Source: Rhodococcus sp. ARC_M5 (GTDB lineage Bacteria; Actinomycetota; Actinomycetes; Mycobacteriales; Mycobacteriaceae). Taken from it: DNA of 64,000 nt. Below the pieces are notes generated by a model, which was given only the letters and a program-made list of their open reading frames with translations, ran no database searches and was not told where the DNA came from. Location of the stretch: positions 62,001 through 126,000 of the forward strand of contig NZ_JALGQE010000005.1 in NCBI RefSeq assembly GCF_022810405.1, read 5' to 3'. This document shows, piece by piece, positions 1 through 8,423 of the stretch (positions are counted from its first letter, which is position 1; every line of letters begins with the position of its first letter). The position numbers and the translations under genes were made by a program.

Positions 1-607
1 TGCGAAGGATCGCGTCGAAGTTGGTGCCGACCTCGGGGCCGAAGCACGCCACGCCGAGGTAGGCGTTGACCATGCCGACGAGGGTGTTGCCGACGACGAC
101 CGGGCTGCCCGAGTCACCTTCGACGACGCACAGCTGAGCCCAGGTCTCCTGCGACTGCAGGATGTCTCCGTACGCGAGGCCGCAGGTGTTGCCGGTGGTA
201 CGGCCTTCCTTGCAGACGATGTTCGGGAACGCCGTCGGCGGGCCGACCTGAGAGATGGTCACGTTGCCGACGCGGTTGATCGGTGCGACCTTGTCACGCT
301 GGAATTGAATGAGGGCGTAGTCGTACTCCGGGTTGGAGAATACGATGCGCCCGACCTCACCGAGGGAGGTGTCGTACTCGGGGACGATGGAGGCACCTGC
401 TTGGCCACAGTGACCGGCGGTGAAGCCGACCAGGTTTCCGTTGCGGTCGTTTCCGATCGTCGTCAGCGTGCACTCGGCCTGGCCTCCGACGATGATTCCC
501 GAGCCGCCGCCGAGAGCAGCTGGAGTGGCCGCGGATGCGGTCCCCACGCCGACGCTGGCTACGATTGCAGCCGCCCCCACGACGACGAGCATGAATTTCT
601 TGAACAT
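1..607 (-). CDS. Secreted S1-family (streptogrisin-like) serine protease, 3' end cut off by the window
   Basis: An open frame without a stop runs from an ATG at 607 to the left edge. The product starts with a signal peptide (residues 1-26, MFKK then a hydrophobic stretch ending ASA). The mature part shows the three chymotrypsin-fold catalytic residues: His66 in TAGHCG, Asp96 in YDYALI, and Ser166 in GDSGSPV. Cys pairs typical of small secreted actinobacterial proteases are also present. It is expected to be an extracellular endopeptidase. At least 202 residues are present and the C-terminus lies outside the window. No propeptide is visible between the signal peptide and the protease domain, unlike classical streptogrisins, so it resembles the short mycobacterial/rhodococcal trypsin-like proteins. 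Family and catalytic residues are seen directly; the substrate is unknown. Confidence 0.88.
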   Translation of the reverse strand, partial: MFKKFMLVVVGAAAIVASVGVGTASAATPAALGGGSGIIVGGQAECTLTTIGNDRNGNLVGFTAGHCGQAGASIVPEYDTSLGEVGRIVFSNPEYDYALIQFQRDKVAPINRVGNVTISQVGPPTAFPNIVCKEGRTTGNTCGLAYGDILQSQETWAQLCVVEGDSGSPVVVGNTLVGMVNAYLGVACFGPEVGTNFDAILR

Positions 608-673
608 GTACTCCCTCTCAGCGGTGTCGGCAGAACCCTAGCAACAAGAGGTGTACGAACACGAGCGAGTCGC

Positions 674-1399
674 TCATACGTCCTGCTCGAGGGCGGCAAG
701 CGTCGTGCGTGCCTCCTCCAATTGGCGGCTCAGTTCTGCAACGCGACGAGCAGCCTCCTCGCGCGCGTGGGAGATGACGGCCTCGACCGCGTCGCGTGCG
801 ATGGGATCGCCCAACTCTCGAACAGCGCGGCTCACCGATTCCGGGCTCACCGATTGCGCCTTGGTGGGCCGCTTCGCGCCCTGAGTGACCGTGACCGACC
901 AATCGTTGTCGGCCCCGGCATGAATGGTGACGCTGATTCCGCCCGGTGCTTTCTTCTGTCGACGCGGGGTCGGACCGGGCGTAGGCACCTCCGATCCCGT
1001 CGACGCGGTAGGAGTGGATGCAGTCGAAGCCACCGGTGCAGTGGCTGCAGCCGGTCGCTTCGGGGTGGGGGCCGATGCGGGTTCTCGAGCCGGTGCCGAT
1101 GCCGGGATTCGCTTGGCGGCCGGTCGTTTCGCCGGTGCCGGAGGGGTCGCGGGATTGCGGGTGATCCGCAGTTCCTCTGCCTCGTAGGGCAATTCGTCGT
1201 TGACACCCTTCGGGCTGATCGTCACCGTGTTGCCGTCGATCGACACGACCTTCGCCGACGTCCCGTCGGGCAGGCCGAGGCTCGGGTTCGGTTCACGGAG
1301 ATAGACGGTGGCCCGACGGCCCTCGGCGAGCGCCGCAGCCAGCGTCGTCAGATTCTCGGGAGTCAACGAATCGTTCACGGCGCGCCCACGGGGTGGCAT
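674..1399 (-). CDS. Ala/Pro-rich hypothetical protein with a coiled C-terminus
   Basis: This encodes 241 residues, with ATG at 1399 behind a GAAAGG ribosome-binding site about 10 bases upstream. Three parts are visible. Residues 1-80 form a compact N-terminal domain (DSLTPENLTTLAAALAEGR onward). Residues 80-150 are a low-complexity Ala/Pro/Thr/Lys linker. A C-terminal domain follows, ending in a heptad-like charged helix (about residues 205-241). There is no signal peptide, membrane segment or catalytic motif. I recognise it only as a type of conserved hypothetical found in mycolic-acid actinobacteria (possibly the DUF6319 family, from memory). It could be a nucleic-acid-binding or scaffold protein, but nothing in the sequence proves that. 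Confidence 0.65.
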   Translation of the reverse strand: MPPRGRAVNDSLTPENLTTLAAALAEGRRATVYLREPNPSLGLPDGTSAKVVSIDGNTVTISPKGVNDELPYEAEELRITRNPATPPAPAKRPAAKRIPASAPAREPASAPTPKRPAAATAPVASTASTPTASTGSEVPTPGPTPRRQKKAPGGISVTIHAGADNDWSVTVTQGAKRPTKAQSVSPESVSRAVRELGDPIARDAVEAVISHAREEAARRVAELSRQLEEARTTLAALEQDV

Positions 1400-1779
1400 C
1401 GACTACCGGCCTTTCTCGAAAGTGTTTGCGAATACTGTCGCACAGATGCACGCACGATGTCGCCGTGCAGCGCAGGGCGCGTCGGATCGATGCACGAAGT
1501 ATTGTCTGTTAATCCAAGTAACTGTAACCGCAAGTAACTGTTACTTGGATTAACACTTAGATTGGGGTGGCCGAGAAGGCCGATGTCGACAACTCTATAC
1601 GACAGTCCTCGTGCGCGCCCCTTCGGTCCCACCGAGTCCGCTCGCGTACCAACGAGTAGCCGCGCGACCGGCCGCGACATCGGTGTCCGGAGCCACCTCG
1701 CCGAACCGCCCTCGCGCACGGTTTCTGCCGCGTAGCCTGGCGGCGTGCCTTCTTGCGCAGGTACGGAACAGGAGTCTCG
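1400..1779. other. 380-bp divergent intergenic region between the hypothetical gene and plsB
   Basis: No gene is supported here. It contains the large palindromic operator-like element at 1507-1555 (listed separately) and must hold the promoters of the leftward gene (start 1399) and of the plsB operon (start 1780). The plsB ribosome-binding site AGGAG lies at 1770-1774. Short open frames here have no ribosome-binding site or recognisable product. Confidence 0.6.
1507..1555. promoter_or_regulatory. Operator-like nested palindrome, outer arms of 16 bp
   Basis: The 16-bp arm TGTTAATCCAAGTAAC (1507-1522) is repeated exactly inverted at 1540-1555, separated by 17 bp. Nested in it, AAGTAAC-T-GTTACTT (1532-1546) is a perfect 15-bp palindrome. 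The half-site AAGTAAC therefore appears twice in direct orientation and once inverted. AT content is far above the surroundings. This looks like a double operator for a dimeric TetR- or MarR-type repressor. It lies 108 bp from the leftward start and 225 bp from plsB; which gene it controls is not shown. Confidence 0.6.
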
Positions 1780-4077
1780 ATGTACCACCTCGACGCGGAC
1801 GAGCAGTCGCTCAGCGACGGTCCGCACGTGTATTTGCTCGACGCCAAATCCACCCTCGAGGTTCAGGCTCTGAATCAGTGGATCGACGCCACCACTCCCG
1901 ACGGCGAGCCCCGTCCACCCTCGGTTGTGCTCTCCGGTGAGGCGAGAACGTCACTGTCGGACAGTGTTCGCGGATACGCCGAGGATCCGCTGCTGATCCC
2001 GCTTCGGGTGACGCTGTCCGATCGCAAGAACGGCATCCTGCACCGAATCTTCGCTCCTCGCGGGCGCTCCAAGCCAACGCAGGTGTGGCAGCGATGGGTG
2101 GCGGGAGACGATCCCGACCACTCCGCAGTTCTCGTCGGCGAGCCCGCGACGCTCAGTGATCTACAGGATCGGTTCGAGCGCGGTGGCGGCACGTCGCTGT
2201 CGTCGTTCATTCTGCGGCAGGCCAGTCTGGCTCTGGACAAAGCCGAGCGCGGCGTCATCGGGTCGGAATACAAGATCCCGCGCTTCGTCGTCGAGGACAT
2301 GACCGAGCAGAAGAAGTTCCGAGACGGCATCACCGAACTGGCGGAGGAAGTCGGCCAGGATCGCGACGCCGTCGACACACGCGTCCACGACATCCTCGAC
2401 GAGATGGTCGCGACCGAGACGCGCCGCGCAGTCGAGATGTGGGGAACGCTCGGGGCGTACTTCTCGCGGGCGTACAAGGTCGATGTGGACCGCGATCAAC
2501 TCCAGAAGGTGCGCGAGCTCAACAAGAACTATCCGTTGGTGTTCCTGCCCAATCACCGTTCCTATCTCGATCCGCTCGTGTTGCGTCCGGCGCTGTTGGC
2601 CGAAGGGTTGCCACTCAACCACGTCATGGGCGGAATCAACGTCGGCTTCTGGCCGCTGGGTCCGATCGCCAAACGCAGTGGCGTCGTGCTGATTCAGCGC
2701 AAGTTCTCCGACGCGATCTACAAGTGGACTCTGCGTCAGTACATGAGCTTCCTGCTGAGCAAGCGGTTCAACCTGGAGTGGTACATCGAGGGCGGCCGTA
2801 GCCGCACCGGCAAGCTTCGCCCGCCGAGGTTCGGCCTGTTGACCTATCTGGTCGACGCACTCGAGACCAGCGATGCGGAGGACGTCTACCTGGTTCCCAC
2901 GTCCATCACCTACGACCGTCTGCACGAGGTCGGCGCGATGGCCGAGGAATCGCACGGAGCGAAGAAGCAGGCCGAGGGCATCCGGATGGCCATCGGTTAC
3001 ATCCGCGCACAGGGCACATTGCGCGGCAACGTGTACCTCAACTTCGGCGAGCCGATATCGGTCGCGTCGATCGTCGCCGAGAACACCGACAAGCGGGTGG
3101 CGGTGCAGAAGATCGCACTCGGTGTCTCCCACGCGATCAACGACGCGACACCGGTGACGCCGGCGGCCTTGGTCACCATGGCTCTACTCGGCATCGAGGA
3201 TCGCGCCCTCAACGTCAACGAGATGTGGGCCATCATCGCCCCACTGGCCCGCTACATCAAACGCCGCAACCTGCCCACTGCGGGCGGAGTGGACATCGCC
3301 GACGTCGACGTCGTCCGATCGGCCGTCATCGCACAGGTGAACGCGAACGTCGTCAAACGGTTCGACGACGGCCCCGAGCCGCTGTTCTATCTGGCTCAGG
3401 ACAAGCATCTCGTCGCAGCGTTCTTCCGCAACAACGCCATTCACTTCTTCGTCATGCGGGCCATCGGCGAGTTGGTCGTTCTGCCGACCAGCGGTGATTC
3501 GACGCCACTGACTCAGGAGTCCCTGTGGCAGTCGGCACTGCAGCTGCGCGATCTGCTCAAGTTCGAGTTCTTCTTCGGCGACAAGAAGGACTTCGGCGAG
3601 CGACTCGAGTCCGAGGTCGATCTCATCGACCCGGACTGGCGCACCCACATCAGCGACCCCGATTACGCTGCGCGACAACTTCAGTCACAGGATCTGCATC
3701 TCGCGCACCGCGTGCTGCAGCCGATCTTCGAGGCATACCAGGTGGTAGCCGATCAGCTGATGCTGCTGCCGCAGAGCGGGGAATTCGACAAGTCGAAGTT
3801 CATCGCGGAATGCCTCGGTGCCGCTCAGGCCAGACGGCTTCGTCAGCAGCTCGATCACAGCGAGTCGATCTCCGGCGAATTGTTCGATACGGCACTGCAA
3901 TTGGCGGAGAACCGCGATCTCGTCGATTCCGGCTCCGACGGTATCGCGCGTCGACGCCGAGACTTCGCACTCGAGATCGACGAGTGGGCACGCAAGGTGC
4001 GCACGATCCGCGACATGGCCCACCGCATGCTGCGCCAGGTAGAACCGATCTCGGCCCCCGAGGAGAACAATTCATGA
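1780..4077 (+). CDS. plsB: Glycerol-3-phosphate 1-O-acyltransferase PlsB
   Basis: The product acylates sn-glycerol-3-phosphate at position 1 with acyl-CoA/ACP, the first step of phospholipid and triacylglycerol synthesis. It has 765 residues, the size of PlsB enzymes. The acyltransferase signature is clear: NHRSYLD (HX4D) near residue 259, GGRSRTGK near 338, and VPTSITYDRL downstream. The ATG at 1780 is chosen because AGGAG (1770-1774) sits five bases upstream; an earlier GTG at 1753 has no such site. The stop overlaps the next start (ATGA), and that gene encodes a HAD-PlsC fusion. The pair resembles mycobacterial plsB2-plsC. The protein is probably membrane-associated through amphipathic segments. 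Confidence 0.93.
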   Translation: MYHLDADEQSLSDGPHVYLLDAKSTLEVQALNQWIDATTPDGEPRPPSVVLSGEARTSLSDSVRGYAEDPLLIPLRVTLSDRKNGILHRIFAPRGRSKPTQVWQRWVAGDDPDHSAVLVGEPATLSDLQDRFERGGGTSLSSFILRQASLALDKAERGVIGSEYKIPRFVVEDMTEQKKFRDGITELAEEVGQDRDAVDTRVHDILDEMVATETRRAVEMWGTLGAYFSRAYKVDVDRDQLQKVRELNKNYPLVFLPNHRSYLDPLVLRPALLAEGLPLNHVMGGINVGFWPLGPIAKRSGVVLIQRKFSDAIYKWTLRQYMSFLLSKRFNLEWYIEGGRSRTGKLRPPRFGLLTYLVDALETSDAEDVYLVPTSITYDRLHEVGAMAEESHGAKKQAEGIRMAIGYIRAQGTLRGNVYLNFGEPISVASIVAENTDKRVAVQKIALGVSHAINDATPVTPAALVTMALLGIEDRALNVNEMWAIIAPLARYIKRRNLPTAGGVDIADVDVVRSAVIAQVNANVVKRFDDGPEPLFYLAQDKHLVAAFFRNNAIHFFVMRAIGELVVLPTSGDSTPLTQESLWQSALQLRDLLKFEFFFGDKKDFGERLESEVDLIDPDWRTHISDPDYAARQLQSQDLHLAHRVLQPIFEAYQVVADQLMLLPQSGEFDKSKFIAECLGAAQARRLRQQLDHSESISGELFDTALQLAENRDLVDSGSDGIARRRRDFALEIDEWARKVRTIRDMAHRMLRQVEPISAPEENNS

Positions 4078-5501
4078 CCGAGTTCGACGATCGGCTGATC
4101 GCGATCGCCGCCGCTCCACCCGGCCGAGACACTGTCGCATTCTTCGATCTCGACGGCACCCTGATCAACGGGTTCTCCGCCCGCGCAGTGTTTCTCGAAC
4201 GTCTCAAGACCCTCGACGTGACGGTCAAGGAACTGTGGGAGATATCGAGCGCCGTCGTCGAGATGCGGATGCGCAACTCCCCGGTCGACAATCTGATGGG
4301 CAAGGCCGTCCGCGGCCTCGAAGGACGTCGGGAAGAAGATCTGATGGAGCAGGCCTACACGCTGTTCCGCAACGAGATCGCGCCGATGATCTATCCGCAG
4401 GCACGCGCCCTCGTCGAGGCGCACCGCCATGCCGGCCATCGATTGGTGATGGCCACCTCGGCCACGCCCTACCAGGCGCTGCCCGTTCAGCAGGACATGA
4501 TGTTCGAGACGCTGCTGTGTACCACCCCTGTGGTCACCGACGGGATACTGACCGGGGAGCTGGTGGGCGACTCGTTGTGGGGGCCGCGCAAGGCACAGGC
4601 CGCGATCGACTACGCCGAACGTGAGGGCATCGCCCTCGCGGGCTGCTTCGCCTACTCCAACGGCGGAGAGGACGTGCCACTGCTCGAGGCCGTCGGACGT
4701 CCCGTCGCGCTGAACCCCGATCCGGATCTTAAGCGGTACGCCGCGAAGAAGAAGTGGCCGTCGCTGACGTTGGAGAGCCCCAAGCGTGGCACCGACCTCA
4801 CCTCCGCAGTGCGAAGCACCGCCGCCCTCGGATCGGTACTGGCCAGCGCATCGATCGGATTGGGGCTGGGGCTGCTGACGCGCAGTCGCCGCAACGGAGC
4901 GAACATCACCAGCACCATCGCACCGGACATCGCGCTGACCATCGCCGGGGTGAAGCTCGACGTGACCGGCACCGAGAATGCATGGTCGGCGCGGCCGGCG
5001 GTGTTCATGTTCAACCACCAGAGCACAGCCGACTCGATCATCGTCACCTCCATCCTGCGCCGCGACATCACCGCCGTCGCCAAGCGAGAGCTCGAGCGCG
5101 ACCCACGGTTCGCGCTGCTGGGCAGGATCTTCGACGTCGCCTACGTCGATCGTGGTGATCCTTCACAGGCCCGCGAGGCGATGCGTCCGGCCATCGAGAA
5201 GTTGCACAGTGGTATTTCCGTCGCCATCGCGCCCGAGGGCACACGGATGCCGACGTCCCGTCTCGGCCGGTTCAAGAAGGGCGGCTTCCACCTGGCCATG
5301 CAGGCCGGAGTGCCCATCGTCCCGATCGTCATCCACAATGCCGGTGACGTGATGTGGAAAAAGGATTTCACCGTCCACTCCGGTACCGTCAAGGTCACCG
5401 TCGGCGAGCCCATTCCCACCACGGACTGGGAGCCGGACAAGATCGACGCGTACGTGGACGATGTTCGTTCCTATTTCGACAGAACGTTGGGATATGCCTG
5501 A
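4074..5501 (+). CDS. plsC: Bifunctional HAD-IB phosphatase / 1-acylglycerol-3-phosphate acyltransferase (PlsC-like)
   Basis: The 475-residue fusion has an N-terminal HAD-IB domain with FFDLDGTL (DxDGT nucleophile motif, about residue 24) and MATSATP (motif II). A C-terminal PlsC acyltransferase follows, with NHQSTAD (HX4D, near residue 313) and APEGTR near 386. A short hydrophobic stretch (GSVLASASIGLGLGLL) separates the two and may anchor the protein. The PlsC half would acylate lysophosphatidic acid made by PlsB. The HAD half resembles phosphoserine-phosphatase-like enzymes; its substrate (possibly phosphatidic acid) is not established by sequence. The start overlaps plsB by four bases, and the stop lies eight bases inside the next gene. 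Confidence 0.9.
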   Translation: MTEFDDRLIAIAAAPPGRDTVAFFDLDGTLINGFSARAVFLERLKTLDVTVKELWEISSAVVEMRMRNSPVDNLMGKAVRGLEGRREEDLMEQAYTLFRNEIAPMIYPQARALVEAHRHAGHRLVMATSATPYQALPVQQDMMFETLLCTTPVVTDGILTGELVGDSLWGPRKAQAAIDYAEREGIALAGCFAYSNGGEDVPLLEAVGRPVALNPDPDLKRYAAKKKWPSLTLESPKRGTDLTSAVRSTAALGSVLASASIGLGLGLLTRSRRNGANITSTIAPDIALTIAGVKLDVTGTENAWSARPAVFMFNHQSTADSIIVTSILRRDITAVAKRELERDPRFALLGRIFDVAYVDRGDPSQAREAMRPAIEKLHSGISVAIAPEGTRMPTSRLGRFKKGGFHLAMQAGVPIVPIVIHNAGDVMWKKDFTVHSGTVKVTVGEPIPTTDWEPDKIDAYVDDVRSYFDRTLGYA

Positions 5502-6525
5502 GAACCAGATCAACTCGGTGGTGCAAGCGGAGATCGAACGCAATCTCCTGGGGGGCACGCCGAAGTACACCCGTTCCGACATCGTCGACAAGTCGGGGCT
5601 GCCGCTCGAACGGGTCATCGCGCTGTGGATCGGTATGGGCTTCCCCATCCACACCGATACCGAGGCGGTCGTCTACACCGACGCGGACCTCGAGGCACTG
5701 AAGTTGATCACCGGACTCACCGAGCAGAAGGTCATCAAGCCCGAGATGGAGGTCGCGATCGCGCGCACTCTCGGGCAGTCGATGTCCAGGCTCGCGGAAT
5801 GGCAAGTGGGCGTGGTGAACTCTCACATCCTCGAGCGCATCACCAGCAGCGAGGAAGACCAGAACGACATCGACGTCATCCGGCGCAACGCCAGGGACAT
5901 CGCGGCCGAGACCGTCCCCACCCTCGAAGCGCTTCAGGGCTACACCTGGCGTCGCCACTTGGCCGCGGCGGCCGGACGGTCCATCGCCGCTCCCGACGAC
6001 GCCACCGACAGCCCCATCATGGCCGTCGGGTTCGCCGACATGGTCGGATACACCAGTCTGACGCGTCGCCTCGACATCGGCGAATTGACGACACTCCTCG
6101 AGGAGTTCGAGTCCCTGGCCACCAATATCATTGCGCGCGGGCGTGGTTCGGTGATCAAGAACGTCGGCGACGAGGTGATGTTCAGTGCACAGACTCCCGA
6201 GGATGCCGCTCACATCGCCCTCGACCTGCAAGACGCCTTCGCCGAGCAGGAGGACATGCCGGATCTGCGGGTCGGGCTGGCCTGGGGACCGGTTCTGGCC
6301 CGATACGGCGACCTGTACGGGTCGGTGGTCAACATCGCTGCGCGCCTGACCAGTTCGTCCAATCCGGGAACGATCCTGGTCGACACCGTCATGACCGAGG
6401 AACTGCGTCACGATTCCGAGTTCTACCTCAAATCGGTCCGCTCGCTACGGGTCAAAGGGTTCCACAAGCTCAAGCCCCATCGACTCAAACGCAACAAGCG
6501 TAGCGGTCAGCGCAGCGAGGAGTAG
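5494..6525 (+). CDS. Class III adenylate cyclase with N-terminal Ad_Cy_reg-type domain
   Basis: The 343-residue protein makes cAMP from ATP. Residues 1-150 are an all-helical region (YTRSDIVDKSGLPLERVIALWIGMG and following) of the type that regulates mycobacterial Rv1264 in response to pH. The cyclase domain begins near residue 175. It has both metal-binding Asp residues (GFADMVGYTSL and NVGDEVMF), the purine-selecting Lys (SVIKN), and the YGSVVNIAAR transition-state segment, so it should be active. The ATG at 5494 overlaps the plsC stop by eight bases, indicating translational coupling. Expression with phospholipid acyltransferases suggests a link between membrane synthesis and cAMP; that link is inference. 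The 3' end overlaps the convergent glycosyltransferase by 19 bases. Confidence 0.9.
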   Translation: MPENQINSVVQAEIERNLLGGTPKYTRSDIVDKSGLPLERVIALWIGMGFPIHTDTEAVVYTDADLEALKLITGLTEQKVIKPEMEVAIARTLGQSMSRLAEWQVGVVNSHILERITSSEEDQNDIDVIRRNARDIAAETVPTLEALQGYTWRRHLAAAAGRSIAAPDDATDSPIMAVGFADMVGYTSLTRRLDIGELTTLLEEFESLATNIIARGRGSVIKNVGDEVMFSAQTPEDAAHIALDLQDAFAEQEDMPDLRVGLAWGPVLARYGDLYGSVVNIAARLTSSSNPGTILVDTVMTEELRHDSEFYLKSVRSLRVKGFHKLKPHRLKRNKRSGQRSEE

Positions 6526-7568
6526 AACTCCAGGTGTCGACGCGCAGCCTCGTCCCAGGTGAGGCTCTGCGCGAGCGTCAGCCCCGGTAGTGGATTCCGC
6601 GGTTCTCGCACGGCACGTTCGAGCTCGGCTGCCATGCTCTCCATCGAAGACGCATAGGTAACGCTGTCTCCGAACACTTCCCGAAGTACCGGTAGATCTC
6701 GCGCGACGACGGGAGTCGATGCGGCGAGTGCCTCCATGGCGGCCAGTCCGAAGCCCTCCTTGGTGGAGAAGAACGGCAGCACGGCAGCCTGTGCCACGAG
6801 GTACGGCAGCTCGTCGTCGTCGACGGTACCGAGAATCACCGGCTCGATTCCGAGTTCCACTGCGCGACGGTCGAACTCCGTGCGATAGTCGCGATAATCG
6901 AACAGCGTCTCGCCACCGGCGAACACCAGTCGAAGGTCGTGCGAACGCAACCGGGCGAACGCGTCGAGCAGATCGAGACTGCCCTTGCGTGGTTCGATGC
7001 CGCCAACAGCGAGCACGTACCTGCCGAACTTCTCCTGCCAGTGCGATCGGCCCGATTCTTCGGCTGCGGTGAACCTGCCTGCATCCACACCGTTCGGAAT
7101 GACGGTGGGGTCGAATCCCCATCCACGCTGGACGTCGCTCGCGACCGCTGCCGACACGCAGATCCGTGCGTAGGGGGCGTTGATCGCGCGTTCGTGGCAC
7201 GCGGCCAGCTCGGGCGTGGTGAACTCGTCCAGGTGATGGATGGTCCTGATGCAGCGGCCGACGGCATTGGCGGAGATGCAGTCCTGGGCATGGACGATGT
7301 CGTACTCGTCCGGCGTGAAGGCCTGTCGCAGAACATCTATCGACCGCAGAATTCGTTCTCCGACGTTCTCCCCGTCCCGGTGCACGAACGGGACCATTCT
7401 GATGTCGACGGCGGGGTCGACGGCACGAAAGAACGTGCTGTCGCCGCCGCGCCCGAGAGACCACACCGACACGTCCTGCCCGGCGCGCGCCAGTGCCTCG
7501 GCCAGCGCAAGCGTGTGCACCACTCCGCCGCGCGGCTTGGACGAATAGGTCAGTAGGCTGATCTTCAC
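6507..7568 (-). CDS. Family-4 glycosyltransferase, MSMEG_0565 type (Nit1C cluster)
   Basis: The 353-residue GT-B fold retaining glycosyltransferase has an N-terminal GGVVHTLALAEAL acceptor-side motif. The C-terminal half carries the nucleotide-sugar site: VIPNGVD, VGGIEPRKGSLDLLDAF, and the EX7E segment STKEGFGLAAMEALA. The start is GTG at 7568, inside the stop of the upstream nitrilase-like gene (GTGA overlap). It is the last gene of an eight-gene minus-strand operon. Glycosyltransferases of this subfamily recur in actinobacterial nitrilase clusters (MSMEG_0565-0572 in Mycobacterium). The sugar donor and acceptor are unknown. Placement in the operon suggests it modifies a product of the pathway or a cell-surface acceptor. 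Confidence 0.85.
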   Translation of the reverse strand: MKISLLTYSSKPRGGVVHTLALAEALARAGQDVSVWSLGRGGDSTFFRAVDPAVDIRMVPFVHRDGENVGERILRSIDVLRQAFTPDEYDIVHAQDCISANAVGRCIRTIHHLDEFTTPELAACHERAINAPYARICVSAAVASDVQRGWGFDPTVIPNGVDAGRFTAAEESGRSHWQEKFGRYVLAVGGIEPRKGSLDLLDAFARLRSHDLRLVFAGGETLFDYRDYRTEFDRRAVELGIEPVILGTVDDDELPYLVAQAAVLPFFSTKEGFGLAAMEALAASTPVVARDLPVLREVFGDSVTYASSMESMAAELERAVREPRNPLPGLTLAQSLTWDEAARRHLEFYSSLR

Positions 7569-8416
7569 TGACCTGACTTCTCCTGCAACAGATTCGGGTA
7601 CGCGTCCACCCGACGCTCCGCCAGGTGATGCAACCCCCGGCGGGCTCGGTCGACCTCGGCGTCGACGTCGATCTCGTGCACCGCAAGGCCCCCTTTGGAC
7701 CACGTCCGCGCCAGCACGTCGCCACCGGGGCCGACGATCTTCGCCTGCCCGAGAAAGCGGAGGGACCCCATCACTCCGGTTTGGTTGGAGGAGACCAGCA
7801 CCACCTGATTCTCGGCCGCCCGGGCTGCGTCGTACAGATCGAACAGACGGGACTGTCGATCGTTCGGCAGCGAGGATGCACGGTCGGTGACGCTGGCAGG
7901 CCATGCAGACAGCGCCGCAATGATTCTCGCGCCGTCGAGTGCCAGCGTCCGCGCCGACTCCGGGAACGTCTTGTCGTAGTCGATCAGCATGCCCATGCGC
8001 CCCACCGGGGTATCGAAGGCCTCGAAGTGGTCGCCGGCCGCGTAGGCGAGCGACTCCCCGAGCGGCTGGTGCACCTTGCGGTGGCTACCCAGAATGCCGT
8101 CTCCCGTGAGGCATGCTGCAGCGTTGTACCGCAGCCCTTTCGAGAGCTCGGTGTATCCGATGCAGATCGTCATGTTCCCGGCCGCGGCGATGATCGCCGC
8201 CAGTTCCGGACCGTCGGGATCGAGGGTAGGCGGTAGTTCCGCGGGATCCGGATTGCTCAGGCTGTTGATGTAGCCCCCGAGGGACGCGTCGGGCAGCACC
8301 AGGAGATCGATGCCTTCTCGCGCCGCACTGGAGATGATCGTGGTGATCTTCAGTACGGCCCGGTCGACATCACGCCCGAAATGCGCTGCCAGTGCGCCGA
8401 TCTTGATGGGGGCCAC
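7565..8416 (-). CDS. Carbon-nitrogen hydrolase paralogue with substituted catalytic residues (likely pseudoenzyme)
   Basis: The 283-residue protein has the nitrilase fold and is a clear paralogue of the NitC-like nitrilase three genes upstream (shared GSxRKVHQPLGE, FDTPxGRMGM, FPExARxLALDGA, NQxGxxGSLRF). Two of the catalytic residues are changed. The Glu of LPEACLGGY is Asp43 (LPDASLGGY). The nucleophile Cys of QICYDKGFPE is Asp146 (LIDYDKTFPE, codon GAC). Lys114 and the second Glu (121) remain. Nitrilase/amidase chemistry through a thiolate is therefore impossible. The start is taken as GTG at 8416, seven bases after the upstream stop, because no ATG fits; the start is less certain than the rest. 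It could be a regulatory or structural subunit of the active nitrilase. Confidence 0.85.
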   Translation of the reverse strand: MAPIKIGALAAHFGRDVDRAVLKITTIISSAAREGIDLLVLPDASLGGYINSLSNPDPAELPPTLDPDGPELAAIIAAAGNMTICIGYTELSKGLRYNAAACLTGDGILGSHRKVHQPLGESLAYAAGDHFEAFDTPVGRMGMLIDYDKTFPESARTLALDGARIIAALSAWPASVTDRASSLPNDRQSRLFDLYDAARAAENQVVLVSSNQTGVMGSLRFLGQAKIVGPGGDVLARTWSKGGLAVHEIDVDAEVDRARRGLHHLAERRVDAYPNLLQEKSGQ

Positions 8417-8423
8417 GTCGAAC

